Source: HKCCE3408 sp038530555
GTDB lineage: Bacteria; Pseudomonadota; Alphaproteobacteria; Rhodobacterales; Rhodobacteraceae
Length of the DNA stretch: 64,000 bases
Direction: 5' to 3'
NCBI GenBank assembly: GCA_038530555.1
Contig: JBCBCN010000006.1
Coordinates: forward strand, 1-64,000
Positions 1 to 10,521 of this stretch are shown piece after piece. Every line of letters begins with the position of its first letter. Position 1 is the first letter of the stretch. Under the pieces are notes generated by a model. That model made no database searches and was not told where the DNA came from. It was given only the letters and a program-made list of their open reading frames with translations. The position numbers were made by a program, and so were the translations under genes.

Positions 1-875
1 CTTGGTGGTGACGATGAGCGACAAACACTCCCTTAGCAAATAACCCTATTTGGTCCCATAAGCGCTGACTGCAGACAGCCCAACGAAAACGGGCGCTACG
101 TTTTCGTTCACGTTTGGGGCTAGGGTTTAAGATCGATACGGAAGACTCACAGAGGACGGCAAACGGTCAAGTAACATCAGAGTGTCCAGACTTGAGGGGT
201 ATCCCGAATAGCCGCCATCTAACCGGCGGATCCGAGCCATCCAGTACAATCTGTTGGTGGCTTGCTTCTGCAGGCCAATGTGGCGGCAGTACTCCAAGAT
301 GTTCCAATAGGTGCTTTGTCTTGGCTCAAGTACTTTGAAGTTCTCCTCAGAGGACAAAGAAGGGGCGTGTGCAGCTTTTCGCAAGTCTTGTGCTCTGTCA
401 GACTAAACAAGCCAAGTGTAGCTCGTACTTTCAAACAAGCATTTTTTCTTAGCGCTCGGCGAATTGAATGATTGTTAAAAAGGTACTTTGGCGCGGCACG
501 TCGTTATACTGCGATGCCGACTATGCTCAACGCTTCCCATTGCATTCTTGTTTGCGTCTACGCGCCACAGTCGTGAGTAGATATCGCCTCCCTTATCCAG
601 AGCGTCGCCACCACAGGAACCGTCTAACATTTCGTCAAAGACGTACGCCAGCATCAAGGAGAACGTCGCGCGTCGCGAGAGTTAGTGATCAAAGACATCT
701 AGTGCTGATGTGCTCATGGAGGGTGTTTATGCCCCGGGACGAGTGGATATCATTGTTTCGCAAATTTCAACAAATATGTCTTACGGCAATCATTGTCTTC
801 AATAAGGTAGTACGGTTAAGCATCGATTAATACCTTTAGGACAGACTAACTTTAATCAATCTAAAGGGGTGATTA
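1..875. other. gene-poor stretch, no supported gene
   Basis: Short reading frames on both strands here have no recognisable domain, no good ribosome binding site and atypical composition. The last 30 bases carry the ribosome binding site of the small gene that starts at 876. I see nothing else of note; it is probably decayed accessory DNA. Confidence 0.5.
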
Positions 876-1094
876 ATGCTTACGTCTAGCACTGACGAAA
901 TCAGAGATTTGATCGATCAAGCCTATAGAGACTGTCAGGTTGAAATCATTCGGAGCATGAAAAATACTATTTATTTTCCGATGTTTAAGACCCGTCGAGC
1001 CAAGTCGCAGACTGTGGCGAGCGCGCTTAGCCAGTCGTCGTCGCCTCGCTCAAATTTCACCCAAATCGGCTTTGAACTAAAGGAGATAGCGTAG
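876..1094 (+). CDS. small hypothetical protein, copy 1 of a two-member family
   Basis: A 72-residue soluble protein of unknown function. The start is supported by an AAAGGGG ribosome binding site six bases before the ATG. Its N-terminal half (EIRDLIDQAYRDCQVEI) aligns without gaps with the small protein encoded on the minus strand at 12,103-12,294 (EISLLIDRTYRCCRSEI), so the frame is probably real and the two are paralogues. The C-terminal half is Ser/Arg-rich and does not align. The gene precedes the response regulator at 1428. No domain is recognised; a regulatory helix-forming peptide is possible but unproven. Confidence 0.5.
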   Translation: MLTSSTDEIRDLIDQAYRDCQVEIIRSMKNTIYFPMFKTRRAKSQTVASALSQSSSPRSNFTQIGFELKEIA

Positions 1095-1427
1095 ATTAAA
1101 GCGCTCGGAGCCGAAGTGCGATCCGGCCTTGCTTGCTTTAACCAAATGGTTTTCGGCGGATTCCTACCGATAGTACGTGATCTATCGGCCGTTTCACGCC
1201 GCTGTCGGGACCTTTGACCGTCGACGATGAGCGAAAAACATAAACTGCACTTCGTGTTGGTGGTTGTTGCTTAGATCCATTGATCAAGAGAGATGGCAGG
1301 ATGGATCCTACGCTTGCCTTGGTGTTTGCTGAAAGCTAGGCGACCCAGGGGACGTTACCGAAGTATTCATAATTTATTTAAACTTCTTCCTTTATGTGCT
1401 GCCCGCGAGGTTCACACATGAGGCCAG
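1095..1427. other. intergenic, nothing identified
   Basis: About 330 bases between the small gene and the response regulator. No reading frame, RNA gene or clear terminator is recognisable. The last 50 bases must contain the regulator's promoter and ribosome binding site, but no consensus box stands out. Confidence 0.4.
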
Positions 1428-1916
1428 ATGGATATTCTGTTGATTGAAGACGATGAGCTTGACGCGTTTCATACTAAGAGAATGGTAGCCAAGGTTGTCG
1501 AAAATGTAACGATTGTACGTGCTAGAACCGGAGACGAGGCAATTGACCTGGCGATGTCGCGCCGCAAACCTTTTGACTTCGTATTGTTGGACCATTTCCT
1601 GGTCAATGAATGCGGCGTGAACTTGGTTCGGCCGTTGCGAGGGGCCTGGGCCACCGAACACTGTCCGATTGTAATGCTTACCGGAGCCCATCTCGACGCA
1701 GTTCGAACATCTGCTCTCGTGAATGAACTCTCCGCTTTTCTCACGAAGCCAATATCCACTCAAAGAGTGACTGAAATCTTGGTCGAACGAAAGCTCTACT
1801 GGCGGATAGAAGACTTCCCATTGAACTTAGATAACTACCGAAAGGCAATCGCCGACTCCGACAGTTTCTTAGGCGCAGCTACCCTGAAAAGGCAAATTCA
1901 GAACGAAGTCCCGTAG
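1428..1916 (+). CDS. single-domain response regulator (receiver protein)
   Basis: A 162-residue protein that is essentially one CheY-like receiver domain. The acidic pocket (IEDDELD, residues 6-12), the phospho-acceptor Asp in FDFVLLDHF (about residue 48), the switch Thr in VMLTG and the conserved Lys in FLTKPI are all present, so phosphotransfer chemistry should be intact. About 40 residues follow the receiver and form no recognisable DNA-binding output domain. It resembles the stand-alone receivers that act by protein contact or in phosphorelays. No histidine kinase lies nearby, so its partner must be elsewhere in the genome. Confidence 0.85.
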   Translation: MDILLIEDDELDAFHTKRMVAKVVENVTIVRARTGDEAIDLAMSRRKPFDFVLLDHFLVNECGVNLVRPLRGAWATEHCPIVMLTGAHLDAVRTSALVNELSAFLTKPISTQRVTEILVERKLYWRIEDFPLNLDNYRKAIADSDSFLGAATLKRQIQNEVP

Positions 1917-2725
1917 GTCCCATCTGTGACTGGCCGGACCAGCGTTGCATCATTGTAACATCTACTATTCAATCACTTGCGTGGCATGTATGCGAAGCAT
2001 GGCGAGGGTTCTTGTGGCTATTCCGGCGCTTGAGCTGCCGACAGCAGCCTATCGAGTGCAGATGTTAGATGCCGGCAAAGTTGCCGCCTCGGGCACGCTA
2101 GTACGGCTCAATAGGGTCGATACACTGGGACACAGGACGAGAGCTGGACGCGATGCCCAGCACTGGATGGTGAACTATCGCTCGAGGCGTTCGGTAAACT
2201 GTGACTTGAACGATGAACGCACAAATCACCGGGTGGTGGTGTCTGTTCCGCGCGTGGTCAAGACGTCGGCGCCGCCCTCATCGCGGCGGGACAGCTGCTT
2301 CACTGTCGGCGATACTCTGGGGGACGCTACGCACATCAGGAAACTGCCGCTACGCGGTGTCGTCTGCGACGGGCGAGTAATTGCTAGGCAGCAGAACATA
2401 GACCCTAGGTCTGCAACGGACGCGCACACCGAGCAAAGAGCGGAGCGCAAAGTATTTCAAACGGCGGCTTCAAACGTCTTCGCACTGAGTTCGGCTGGAG
2501 CGGGCGACGGAACACAAAGAAGACTGTCAAAAAGCCATGTCCGGATTCCGGTGGTCAGGTCACCTACATCAAGAGGACAAAGGCCTGCTCGTTTTCAAGA
2601 TTTTCCTTATCTGCAGAATTGTGCTGATCTATCGTATCATCTCAGGAACTAGGTAAGAGCCAGCGCTTATCGGCTCGCAACCTAACTAATTATTCGCGCC
2701 GAAGGTCATGGACAGCTGTTAAGTC
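1917..2725. other. gene-poor stretch with a doubtful long frame
   Basis: A plus-strand frame of 235 codons (1945-2652) is open here, but its composition is un-protein-like, it lacks a ribosome binding site and no domain is recognised. A short piece (VQMLDAGKVAASGTL) faintly recalls the end of an ABC-transporter ATPase, so this may be a decayed coding region. I do not call a gene. Confidence 0.35.
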
Positions 2726-2971
2726 TTAAGGATTGTGACGAAGAACAAGCCGAAACAATAGGCAAAAGCAATACCAAACAAAAACTGTCACTTGACCACC
2801 AGCGACATACGCCATGATTGCGGCGAAATGCCCATGACCAGCGCGGTAAGACAGGCCTGCGGCCCAAGACCCTCCAACAACAGCGACAAAAATGACTACA
2901 ACCAAGCGCATGGTTTGAATGTGTCGACTAATGGTTAATCGAGCGTAAACGGCATTGCAAAGCGTCACCAT
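2726..2971 (-). CDS. small two-helix membrane protein, copy 1 of a two-member family
   Basis: An 81-residue hydrophobic protein with two predicted membrane helices, around residues 21-40 and 55-76. It aligns over about 66 residues with only one gap to the plus-strand protein at 12,603-12,848, sharing the pattern SxRA....FA...AYxxGGQ.....W..FCL. That makes both likely real genes. The second Met (about residue 21) is an alternative start immediately before the first helix. Function is unknown. Both members lie within a few kilobases of a member of the other small family in this island. Confidence 0.5.
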   Translation of the reverse strand: MVTLCNAVYARLTISRHIQTMRLVVVIFVAVVGGSWAAGLSYRAGHGHFAAIMAYVAGGQVTVFVWYCFCLLFRLVLRHNP

Positions 2972-3441
2972 TGGCTAGGTTGGCCACATTGCTTGATCAT
3001 CGCTCATGAAGAGTGCGTAAGGTGCAGCAACTTAAAGGCTTCCCGAAGCTTTGCGGTCAATACTCTGCAGCCAAATTAGTTGGAAGGACCCATTCAGCCG
3101 AAGCTTAGAAAGGACCGTGCTCAAAACTAATGGTCGCTAGAAGATTCGCGGAGAGAAAACCTAACGATGCTAAAGTGGGCCAAACGTTAACTTTTCTTCA
3201 ATTGAACGAGGTTCAATTCATGACCCTTTAACCAGTCGAGGTGTATCAAAACACGGTTCTGAGTAGGCCCACTAAACCAATCAAAGTACTATTTCTTTTG
3301 CTATGTAAAATACTCAAGGGCTTTGGCCTTTGAGTAAATATAGACTAGGCTAAAGAAAAAATTTTGAAATTTTTTCCTTCGACAGTGTATCTGTCGCCTT
3401 GCGTTGCCCAAGCATTTTTTGCGATGCTAGCTCAGTTTGGT
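2972..3441. other. intergenic, nothing identified
   Basis: About 470 AT-rich bases between the small membrane protein and the left end of the first insertion sequence. Runs of A and T near 3360-3420 are notable, but I find no hairpin with a clear stem, no RNA gene and no credible frame. Confidence 0.4.
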
Positions 3442-4710
3442 TGAGCTGCCTCAATAAAGTGGTTCGGTTTCAGTGTTGATGCGTGACGGGTTTGGGGGCT
3501 GCGGCAGCGGTGCCAGTGAAATGGTTCCGCATGGCTGAGCCGGCCACTGCGCGACCTCCAGAGCTAGCGGCTGATAGCCTCGGGACGAGTGCGGGCGCTT
3601 CGTGTTGTAGGGCTTGCGCCACGCTTCGATGACTATGTAGGCCTCAGACAGGCTGTAGGAGAAGCTCGCCGTCGAGCAGTTCATCCGTGAGTTTCGCGTT
3701 GAAGCTCTCGCAATAGCCGATCTCCCCTGGTATGCCCGGCTCTACGGAGGCCGTTTTCGCGCCAACCGCGGCGATCCATTGCCGAACCGCCGTGGCCACG
3801 AATTCAGGAATGTTGTCAGACCTGATGTTGTCTAGGACACCTCGCAGGAAAAACCGGTCCGACAGCAAGTCGATGACATCTGTTGATCGCAGATGCAGGT
3901 CTATCCGGATCGCCAAACGCGCCTGCGTATACCCATGGTTCAGGTTGAGCATCCGGAATCTCCTTCCGGTATGGGTCCCAACCTTGACGAATTCGTTGGA
4001 CCAGACATGGTTGGGTTGCTCCGGCCGCAGACAGATACAAGAACTGTCGTTGAACCAGAAACGCCCCCTCTTCGGTTGCTTCTGCAGGATCTGCAGCCTC
4101 TCCCGCCGCCAAATCCTTGCAACCCGCTCCACGTTCACGACCCAGCCAGCGTCACACAGCAGGGCCGCGATCCGCCGATAGCCTTAACGGCCCTACTAAG
4201 ATGCGAGAGCGATGATGTCCGTGGTGAGAGCCTGCCCGTCGGGACGCCCGCGATGCATTTTACGATGCGTTGAGCAGTGTTAGCTGAGAATACAGCTGGC
4301 GAGCCGTTCGGACTCACTGAACTTGTGCATGACGCGATCGACACAACGTCGGCAGCGCGCGGGGCTCAGAAGTTTCCCGAGGCTGCCTCCTTAAAGATCT
4401 GCTTCTCCAGTGTAAGATCCGACACGGCTTTCCGAAAGCGCTCGTTCTGCTTCCCCAGTTCCTTAAGGCGCTTGAACCGGTCGGTCTTTAGGCCGCTATA
4501 CTTCTTACGCCACCGATAGTAGGTAAATTGCGTGACACCGATTACGCGTACAGCCTCGGCCACCGACTGGCCTTAGGACACCCAAATGTCGACCTAACGC
4601 AGCTTCGCGGCAATTTCTCGGGGCTTGTGTTTCTTCTGGGTATTCCTTCGTCCTCCATCTGGCTCGAAAGCCTACTTCAGGAAGGGCCACTTTTCAGGGG
4701 GTGCAGGCCA
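3442..4710 (-). mobile_element. degenerate IS3-family element (IS407-like group)
   Basis: A 1269-base element carrying broken orfA and orfB on the minus strand. Imperfect terminal inverted repeats are visible: TGAGCTGCCTC with AAAGTGG at 3442-3462, and the complement of TGGCCTGCACCCCC with AAAAGTGG at 4687-4710. Size and gene order fit IS3 elements of the IS407 group. No 4-base target duplication is seen at the flanks. Multiple frame breaks and a changed catalytic residue show it is no longer active. Confidence 0.8.
3451..4690 (-). pseudogene. IS3-family transposase orfA/orfB, broken
   Basis: OrfA remains as a 65-codon stretch (4366-4563) with the typical helix-turn-helix/leucine-zipper sequence (VTQFTYYRWRKKY, then LTLEKQIFKEAASGNF). 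Its first residues sit in another frame up to about 4690. OrfB is split over at least two frames (3644-4138 and 3451-3684) and lacks much of its N-terminal HTH_21-type region. Of the DDE triad, the second Asp (RSDN) and the Glu (YCESFN) remain, but the first Asp lies in a changed context (WSNEFV instead of the family's WSYDFV), so Asp is replaced by Glu. Frameshifts plus this change make it a pseudogene. Confidence 0.85.
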
Positions 4711-5476
4711 GAGTGTCCTATGCGGCTGGCTATTCTGCCCAATCATCGTTAAAAATTTCGTCAATCGGTACCGAAAAACGCTGCCTCAAGTGCGCGACGC
4801 TCTTAAGTCAGTGTAAACCAGATCAAAATCACTTGGCGGAAGATGCTAAAATTATGGCACGGTGCGCTAGTGAAACGTGCCCTCATAGTTGGCTAACCGT
4901 ACCGTCAAATCTCAACCTTTAAGCCATGGACGCTTCGAAAACTCGGTGCGGAAATGTGATGTCGTTGAAGCGTGATGATATTTTGATTTGTCTTGTGGGA
5001 ACACAATTAGAAGAGGCCAGATACGCAAAGCAGTTTGCTGTTGGAATTGGATGGTCGACAAAATCGTTTGCGGGTTTGATAGCCCGGATTCCTCGTATAC
5101 TGCAGCACAACCCGCTATTGGTTTTCTATCGATATCATTGGGGCTCAAACCTACGCTCCGAAATTCATCGCAGATCTACGAGTGAAGAATGACGGCCCTA
5201 ACATTGTGGCCCATGGCGGCCTGATCTTGCCAGCGCTGATAGACTAGTTCAGCCGCGCCGGAGCCGAGGTATAAATCATTATATAAAGCTCAGCGTCTTT
5301 GATCGAAAGGAATACAAGAGTATTTGGGCAACCCACTCTTTCGAGTGAATAAGAGCGCAAGGCGACCTCTTACATGTGCCGCCTTCACTCCAACTACTGG
5401 AGCTTTCTTAGAGGAAATATCCTTTGAATTATTTCTTATTTACGCAAAGAATAGGGGTGTTTCATGAGATCTATAA
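4711..5476. other. gene-poor stretch, nothing supported
   Basis: Short frames on both strands around 4912-5192 overlap each other and have no recognisable domain or convincing ribosome binding site. I see no RNA gene or repeat. This is probably decayed DNA between the first insertion sequence and the small gene at 5477. Confidence 0.4.
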
Positions 5477-5854
5477 TTAGGCCGCATCTGCGAGCTTCCT
5501 ACGGCGCGATGAGAAGGATGCAACTTGAATTAGAGCTGGAAAAAGGTCTTGATATTTTACTTGCTCGGGAGGTACGGAGATCTGAAAGATTGCTGGAACA
5601 AAAGGTATTTCTTGGTGAGATGTCTTTTCTCCCCCTTGGGCTTCAGATAATGTACGACCTGGGGATTGCTTCGTTGGGCCGAGACCGCGACCACTTTCGT
5701 CGAGAAACTCATCAAGCGCTTGTTCCAAGCGAAATGATGTTCTGACTAAACCTTCATCATAAAATAGATCACATAACTCTTGGAGTAGGTCATAAAGGGA
5801 GCGCTCAGAAATCCACTTCTCTTCGGTAAATTGAGTCCGAATCGGCATCACCAT
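5477..5854 (-). CDS. small hypothetical acidic protein
   Basis: A frame of 125 codons on the minus strand. A strong purine tract (AAGGGGGG) lies just before ATG GTG ATG, and the first 55 residues look protein-like: helical and acidic, with LYDLLQELCDLFYDEG and FRLEQALDEFLDE. The C-terminal half is Ser/Thr/Gln-rich and less convincing, so the true protein may once have ended differently. The opposite strand is also open over much of this region (5464-5745), but its start is weaker. No domain is recognised. Confidence 0.4.
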   Translation of the reverse strand: MVMPIRTQFTEEKWISERSLYDLLQELCDLFYDEGLVRTSFRLEQALDEFLDESGRGLGPTKQSPGRTLSEAQGGEKTSHQEIPFVPAIFQISVPPEQVKYQDLFPALIQVASFSSRRRKLADAA

Positions 5855-6578
5855 ACCCCCCTTTTTAACAGATAAACTTCACTGAATATCAGTGAAGGGC
5901 ATTAACAAAGCTTTAAAATTTAGGTGAGAACTCTAGGACGCTGCAGAACAAAAGACTTCTGCGATGCCCAAAGAGGGCTTCAAAGATTATTGATAAGGCC
6001 AATGAGGCTTACCGGCTGCACTGCTCTTGCACGGTAGACGCGGCTCAACCAAATGGCTCAGTGGAAGTTTGCCTAGATGGCTTCCGCCGTCTCGAGTGGG
6101 TTTGTTTAATAATCGCTTCGAAATACACTTTTAATTCTCCTCTCTCACGGCTGCATATAACGCATAGCATTAAGTGAAGTAGTATGCTGCGATGTGACGT
6201 TTCATTATTTGTTTGTGGTTTCCCAAACCCTTGTGGCGAGATTTTTTAATTCTGGAAGAAGCAGTTTTCTTTATTTACCGATAGGTAAGGGCGCATGGCA
6301 AATTGGCCGAAATGAAGAACTTTGAATACTAATATTTTATTTGTTGCCATTGGCACTGAAGGAGTGCTTTAGTATCTTAAAGCAGACGTTGACAACGACT
6401 CATTGTCGAGGCCAAAGCCTTTCTACGAGCATTTTAAGTTCATTGAAAGAGTCATTGAGACTGGCTTTGAAGTTTTTGTCTGACTTGGGCGCGTCGCTGT
6501 TTGGGTTGTTCGCGGTTCTATCAATGGTTATTGGAATTTGCTCTTGGAAAATGTTTTGATTTTATAAATGGAAATTTG
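5855..6578. other. AT-rich intergenic, nothing identified
   Basis: About 720 AT-rich bases between the small acidic gene and the 3' end of the RTX gene. Only short plus-strand frames without motifs are present. I find no terminator hairpin for the RTX gene. Confidence 0.4.
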
Positions 6579-9326
6579 TCAGCCAAAAATGAAGTCGTCA
6601 GCGCTCAGGTGGAGGAGCGGATCGGAATGCAAATTCAAAAAAATAATAGAGTAATCATCTTGAGTGCTTTTTACTGTCAGTGAATACTTTCCGCCTTCGT
6701 GTTGAGAGATTAGTTCGATATTTTTATACGTTGTAGATTTCCATTCTGTAATATCGATGCGGTCCTTCCCGAGTTCAAAATCGAGTATGGTGTCAGGGTC
6801 TACAGAGGCATCAAAAATAAATACGTCAGCGCCATCGCCACCAATTAATGTATCTGTGCCATGGCGTCCACTTAGTGTATCATTCCCAGTGCCACCCCAG
6901 ATCTGATTTGCTTGAGCGTCTCCTCTCAGATCGTCGTCGAAGCGGGTACCTTGCAGGTTCTCTATCGATCTAAAGACATCTCCGTGAGCGTCGCCAGTGT
7001 TGAACTGCGACATTTGGAGATTGGCGGTAAGACCGTCGTTAGAACTCCAGTAGGCAGCACGGTCGACGCCTGCTCCACCATCAAGCAAATCCGCGCCTTG
7101 GCCACCCAACAGGATGTCATCATCGGCCCCAGAAACAATGGTATCGTCACCGAAGCGACCGTGGAGGGTATCACTCCCAGTGCCACCCCAGATCTGATTT
7201 GCTTGAGCGTCTCCTCTCAGATCGTCGTTGAAGCGGGTACCTTGCAGGTTCTCTATCGATCTAAAGACATCTCCGTGAGCGTCGCCAGTGTTGAACTGCG
7301 ACATTTGGAGATCGGCGGTAAGTGAAAGCATCGACAGCCAATAGTCTGCTGTATCCCAACCGGCTCCCCCGTCCAGGAGATCCGAGCCACCGCCACCAAA
7401 AACACGATCATCCCCAAGGCCAGTTGCAATTGTGTCAGAAAAACTTGATCCAAAGACGACATCTGAACCTGACGATGAAATAATTCGAGCTGACTGCATT
7501 CCAGCTATCACAAGCTCAGCATCTCCGTACGGCGAGGAAGTATAACTTCCATCCACCATGTCCACCAGCCTCAAGGCTGAAAAGTCATATCGTGTGTCCC
7601 GTGCAAAGCTATATCCAACGACCTCAAAACTCTGATTGAACTCAGTTTGAATAAATCGTCCCTCTACCAGACCATTCGCCGCTGGAAGCTCACCGTCCGG
7701 TAACAAATAAGCAACCGAGAACGCAGCGGCTTCAGGTGCCTGGAAGCCAGCGCCGTACATTGCATCTAGATCAACAACGCCGAACCTCGATCGCCAGTCT
7801 TCTGGCACAGCACCTGTGATCGACTGTTTCGAGATAACGCCCAATGGTCCAAAGGACTTGATCAGCTCCCCAATATCCAACTTATGCATCAAGCCAACGC
7901 GGTTAGAAATTTCATTGACCGATAGGAACAAAGAAATATTTTACTCGTTAGCAAAGATATAGGTATTAACTTTATCAGGATCTCGGGTTTTAAACCCCAA
8001 ATGCTCAACTCTTGTTTTTCCTGGTAGTTCTTCCGCCATCCAATCAAAGAATGTTCCACCTAGAAGAGTGACAGAATCTCCATTGGTTGCTGTCCTACTA
8101 AGTGCGCCCACAAACTGTGTGTCAAAACCATAGTAGAAGCCGTTATCTACGCCAGCCGCCGCCAATTGATCAATAAATTCAAGCATCATCGAAGGCTGCT
8201 TTGAACCGAGGTCATGCCGATCTGCTAGACGTGATTGATAAAATGCTTCAAATTCCCGATTGCTGCCTGCTTAGAAATCAGTATCTGTTACTTGGTCTGC
8301 AAAATCGACCCTAGCTTCGCTTCTTGTGTAAGAACTCTTTGCCCAGCCAACAGTAACTTCGGGCCTCGTCGACACTCCGAGTTCTTCGAAACGATCAAAC
8401 CACTCTGCTTGTGCACTTCGTAAAGATTGAGATACAAAGCCGGCTGACAAGCCATCAGATACCCCCTGGAAACGAGGGACGTATCTTTGGAAAATCATCT
8501 CGTCGATAGACGACAACCCGACCTCATCAAATTGCTTAGCTAGGATTGCTACATCATCCGACGAACCAAAAGCAGGATCTCCCGCCGGTTCGCGCAAGAA
8601 ACGCCCCATTTGAATGGACACGCCGACCTCTATGCCGTGTGGATTGAGACCAGCATCTGTTCTCTCTTCTACATACTGCTTGATGAAGGAGGCCACGAAA
8701 TTGTAAAACGCACCAGTCCCCCCCATCCTCGCTAGATGGTTCAGTTTACAGGACGCCACTGCATCTGATATTGGACCCGTATAGTACTCTTGGCCTATTT
8801 GCAGTACAAAGTTCTCCGGAACCACCCCGAAGTGACCAGACAGCAAGCGATTCAGGAAAGTCGATAGATCATGAACAATCCCAGCAAAATCGACTTGAAA
8901 TACTGTCTCTGGCATAACTGCGCTTGGATCCACAATTATGTATCGCTCTTCTGGAACCAACATTGTAAAGCCAACGTCGGCAGAAATTGCAAAGCTCATC
9001 GCCTCACGCAAACCGTCCCTTGGAAACCCAACAGTCGAGATGATGTTATCATGCGAAAGGTCATACGCATAAACCGATGGTGTTCCGTCAGGACCATATG
9101 CATTGATCCACCGATCATCGGCCAGATTCGCGGGGCCGGTAGGTGTAGGATCAACTATCCCCTCACCTGGCCAACGAATTCGAGATACTCCTGCTGCTTC
9201 CGCCGCAATTTCAAAGTTATCTGTGCGGCGGAACCGGAGCATATCTGCGCCAAATAAATCCGCCGTAATCTGGTGGCTGGTATGAAATACCGGAGAAATT
9301 CTTTCAGTCAAATAATTTACCCTCAA
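6579..9326 (-). pseudogene. RTX-repeat secreted protein, interrupted by two in-frame TAA codons
   Basis: One reading frame of 916 codons is cut by TAA at 8271-8273 and TAA at 7941-7943. There is no frame change, and sequence on both sides reads as continuous protein. Residues about 1-420 form an unassigned globular region, possibly a glycosidase-like barrel. The last 300 residues hold calcium-binding nonapeptide repeats (GGAGWDTADYW, GGTGNDTLSG, GGDGADVFIF) and a serralysin-type tail (TILDFELGKDRIDITEW), the signal for type I secretion. The start appears to be TTG at 9326 behind GGAGGA. An intact homologue would be a calcium-dependent exported protein. As it stands it is probably inactivated, unless the stops are read through. 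Confidence 0.75.
6877..7322 (-). repeat. two near-identical 155-base copies inside the RTX gene
   Basis: Bases 6877-7031 and 7168-7322 are the same apart from about three substitutions, an offset of 291 bases (97 codons, in frame). Each encodes one block of the RTX region that includes NTGDAHGDVFRSIENLQG. The near-identity suggests a recent duplication or gene conversion within the gene. Confidence 0.85.
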
Positions 9327-9619
9327 TCTCCTCCGCTGAGGGTATCACATCTAATAGGTGTTTTTTTATGAATTATTGTTGAATAAGACTATGCCAAATC
9401 GGAATGATCATTAAAAGAAGAAGAAATTTCCCTAAAAATATGACCTAATATGCCTCAAGTATTGAGTCGTCTTATGGGTTCCGCATCTTGTTCCGGCTTT
9501 TTCCTCACCGAATGTCGATTATGATTTCCCACACCTATACACTTACGTCGGAATCAACCAAAGCTCAATGATCCAAAGGGACGATGTTCGATTGGTGCTC
9601 TCTTACTCCGATCCTATTC

Positions 9620-10471
9620 TCATTCATGGATACAGTTCGCAATAATCCTTGCGGATGAGCCAATCTGAAGTAGATAATCCTCGATATCAAAATCCTCTGC
9701 CAGAAGCACTATTTCGCTCAAAAATTGCACTTTCATTATCGCTTCAGAAAGACTTAGTGGATTAAACTCGAGGATCGTCGCTTCTTTAGCGCTGATCTGA
9801 GTTTGGATATTCTGGATTTCGGTTTCCAGCTCATTTATCACTTCGAGATGAACTTCGATTTCTTCTTTCCTGCGATCTAAGTCATAGGTAATGAGTTCAT
9901 CAACACGCCTGGATTCAGCCGGACTGTAGGCTTTTTCTATGGGTGATTCTTCAACATCGTCCGGAGTGTTCTCAAATTCGGTTGACTGAATTTTTTCGGC
10001 GACGATGTCTTGCCTAGAGATCAGTGAGTCACAGATGCTCTGGAGCTGCTGATACGAAATTATCATAGATCGGAGAGACGATTGCATGCTTGATGGGCGC
10101 GAATGCAGGTCGCCCCCTCTTCCAGACAAATTCAAACTTCTGGGCGAGACGGTATCATACGGCAATGTTAGCGGCCTCCCATCTATGCGCTTAGCCGACA
10201 GAGTGAAGCGGCATTGGCGAAACAATCTCAGTACAAACAAAATACTCTCGAAGTTTGGTAAAGAAAAACTTAAATTATCTTTTTTCTTTGCGACAAAGTC
10301 TGAGCTAACGACCGACATTCGGACACTCACGTAAGTTACGATATGCTGTCTGCTGATCTTCGACAAAGAGGAGAATGAGACCTTGTCCACCGTTGGTCCG
10401 AGGACATTGGTCGAATGATGTCGAAACAAATGCAGCATTCGCCTGAATTCTTCGGGAAAGTAGGGCTGCAA
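9620..10471 (-). CDS. hypothetical protein with C-terminal coiled coil
   Basis: A 283-residue protein. The N-terminal 150 residues are basic and Ser-rich with no recognised motif. Residues about 185-265 are strongly helical and charged (RRKEEIEVHLEVINELETE, then EIQNIQTQISAKE) and should form a coiled coil. No signal peptide or membrane helix is evident. It stands alone between the RTX gene and an IS remnant. The start is uncertain because several Met codons occur early. Function is unknown. Confidence 0.55.
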   Translation of the reverse strand: MQPYFPEEFRRMLHLFRHHSTNVLGPTVDKVSFSSLSKISRQHIVTYVSVRMSVVSSDFVAKKKDNLSFSLPNFESILFVLRLFRQCRFTLSAKRIDGRPLTLPYDTVSPRSLNLSGRGGDLHSRPSSMQSSLRSMIISYQQLQSICDSLISRQDIVAEKIQSTEFENTPDDVEESPIEKAYSPAESRRVDELITYDLDRRKEEIEVHLEVINELETEIQNIQTQISAKEATILEFNPLSLSEAIMKVQFLSEIVLLAEDFDIEDYLLQIGSSARIIANCIHE

Positions 10472-10521
10472 GCGCAGAAGGGTTAGCAGACTGTTGTCGA
10501 GTTGGCGAGCCGGTTAGGATT

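Noticed and set aside
468..830. A 120-codon open frame on the plus strand
   Set aside because: Arg/Ser-rich random-looking translation with no motif and no ribosome binding site.
1945..2652. A 235-codon open frame on the plus strand
   Set aside because: No ribosome binding site, unlikely composition, only a very weak resemblance to an ABC ATPase end; treated as decayed DNA.
4912..5192. Overlapping short frames on both strands
   Set aside because: Neither strand has a convincing start or any recognisable motif, and they exclude one another.
5464..5745. A 93-codon plus-strand frame opposite the small gene at 5477
   Set aside because: The minus strand has the stronger ribosome binding site and a more protein-like N-terminus; the two cannot both be assumed.
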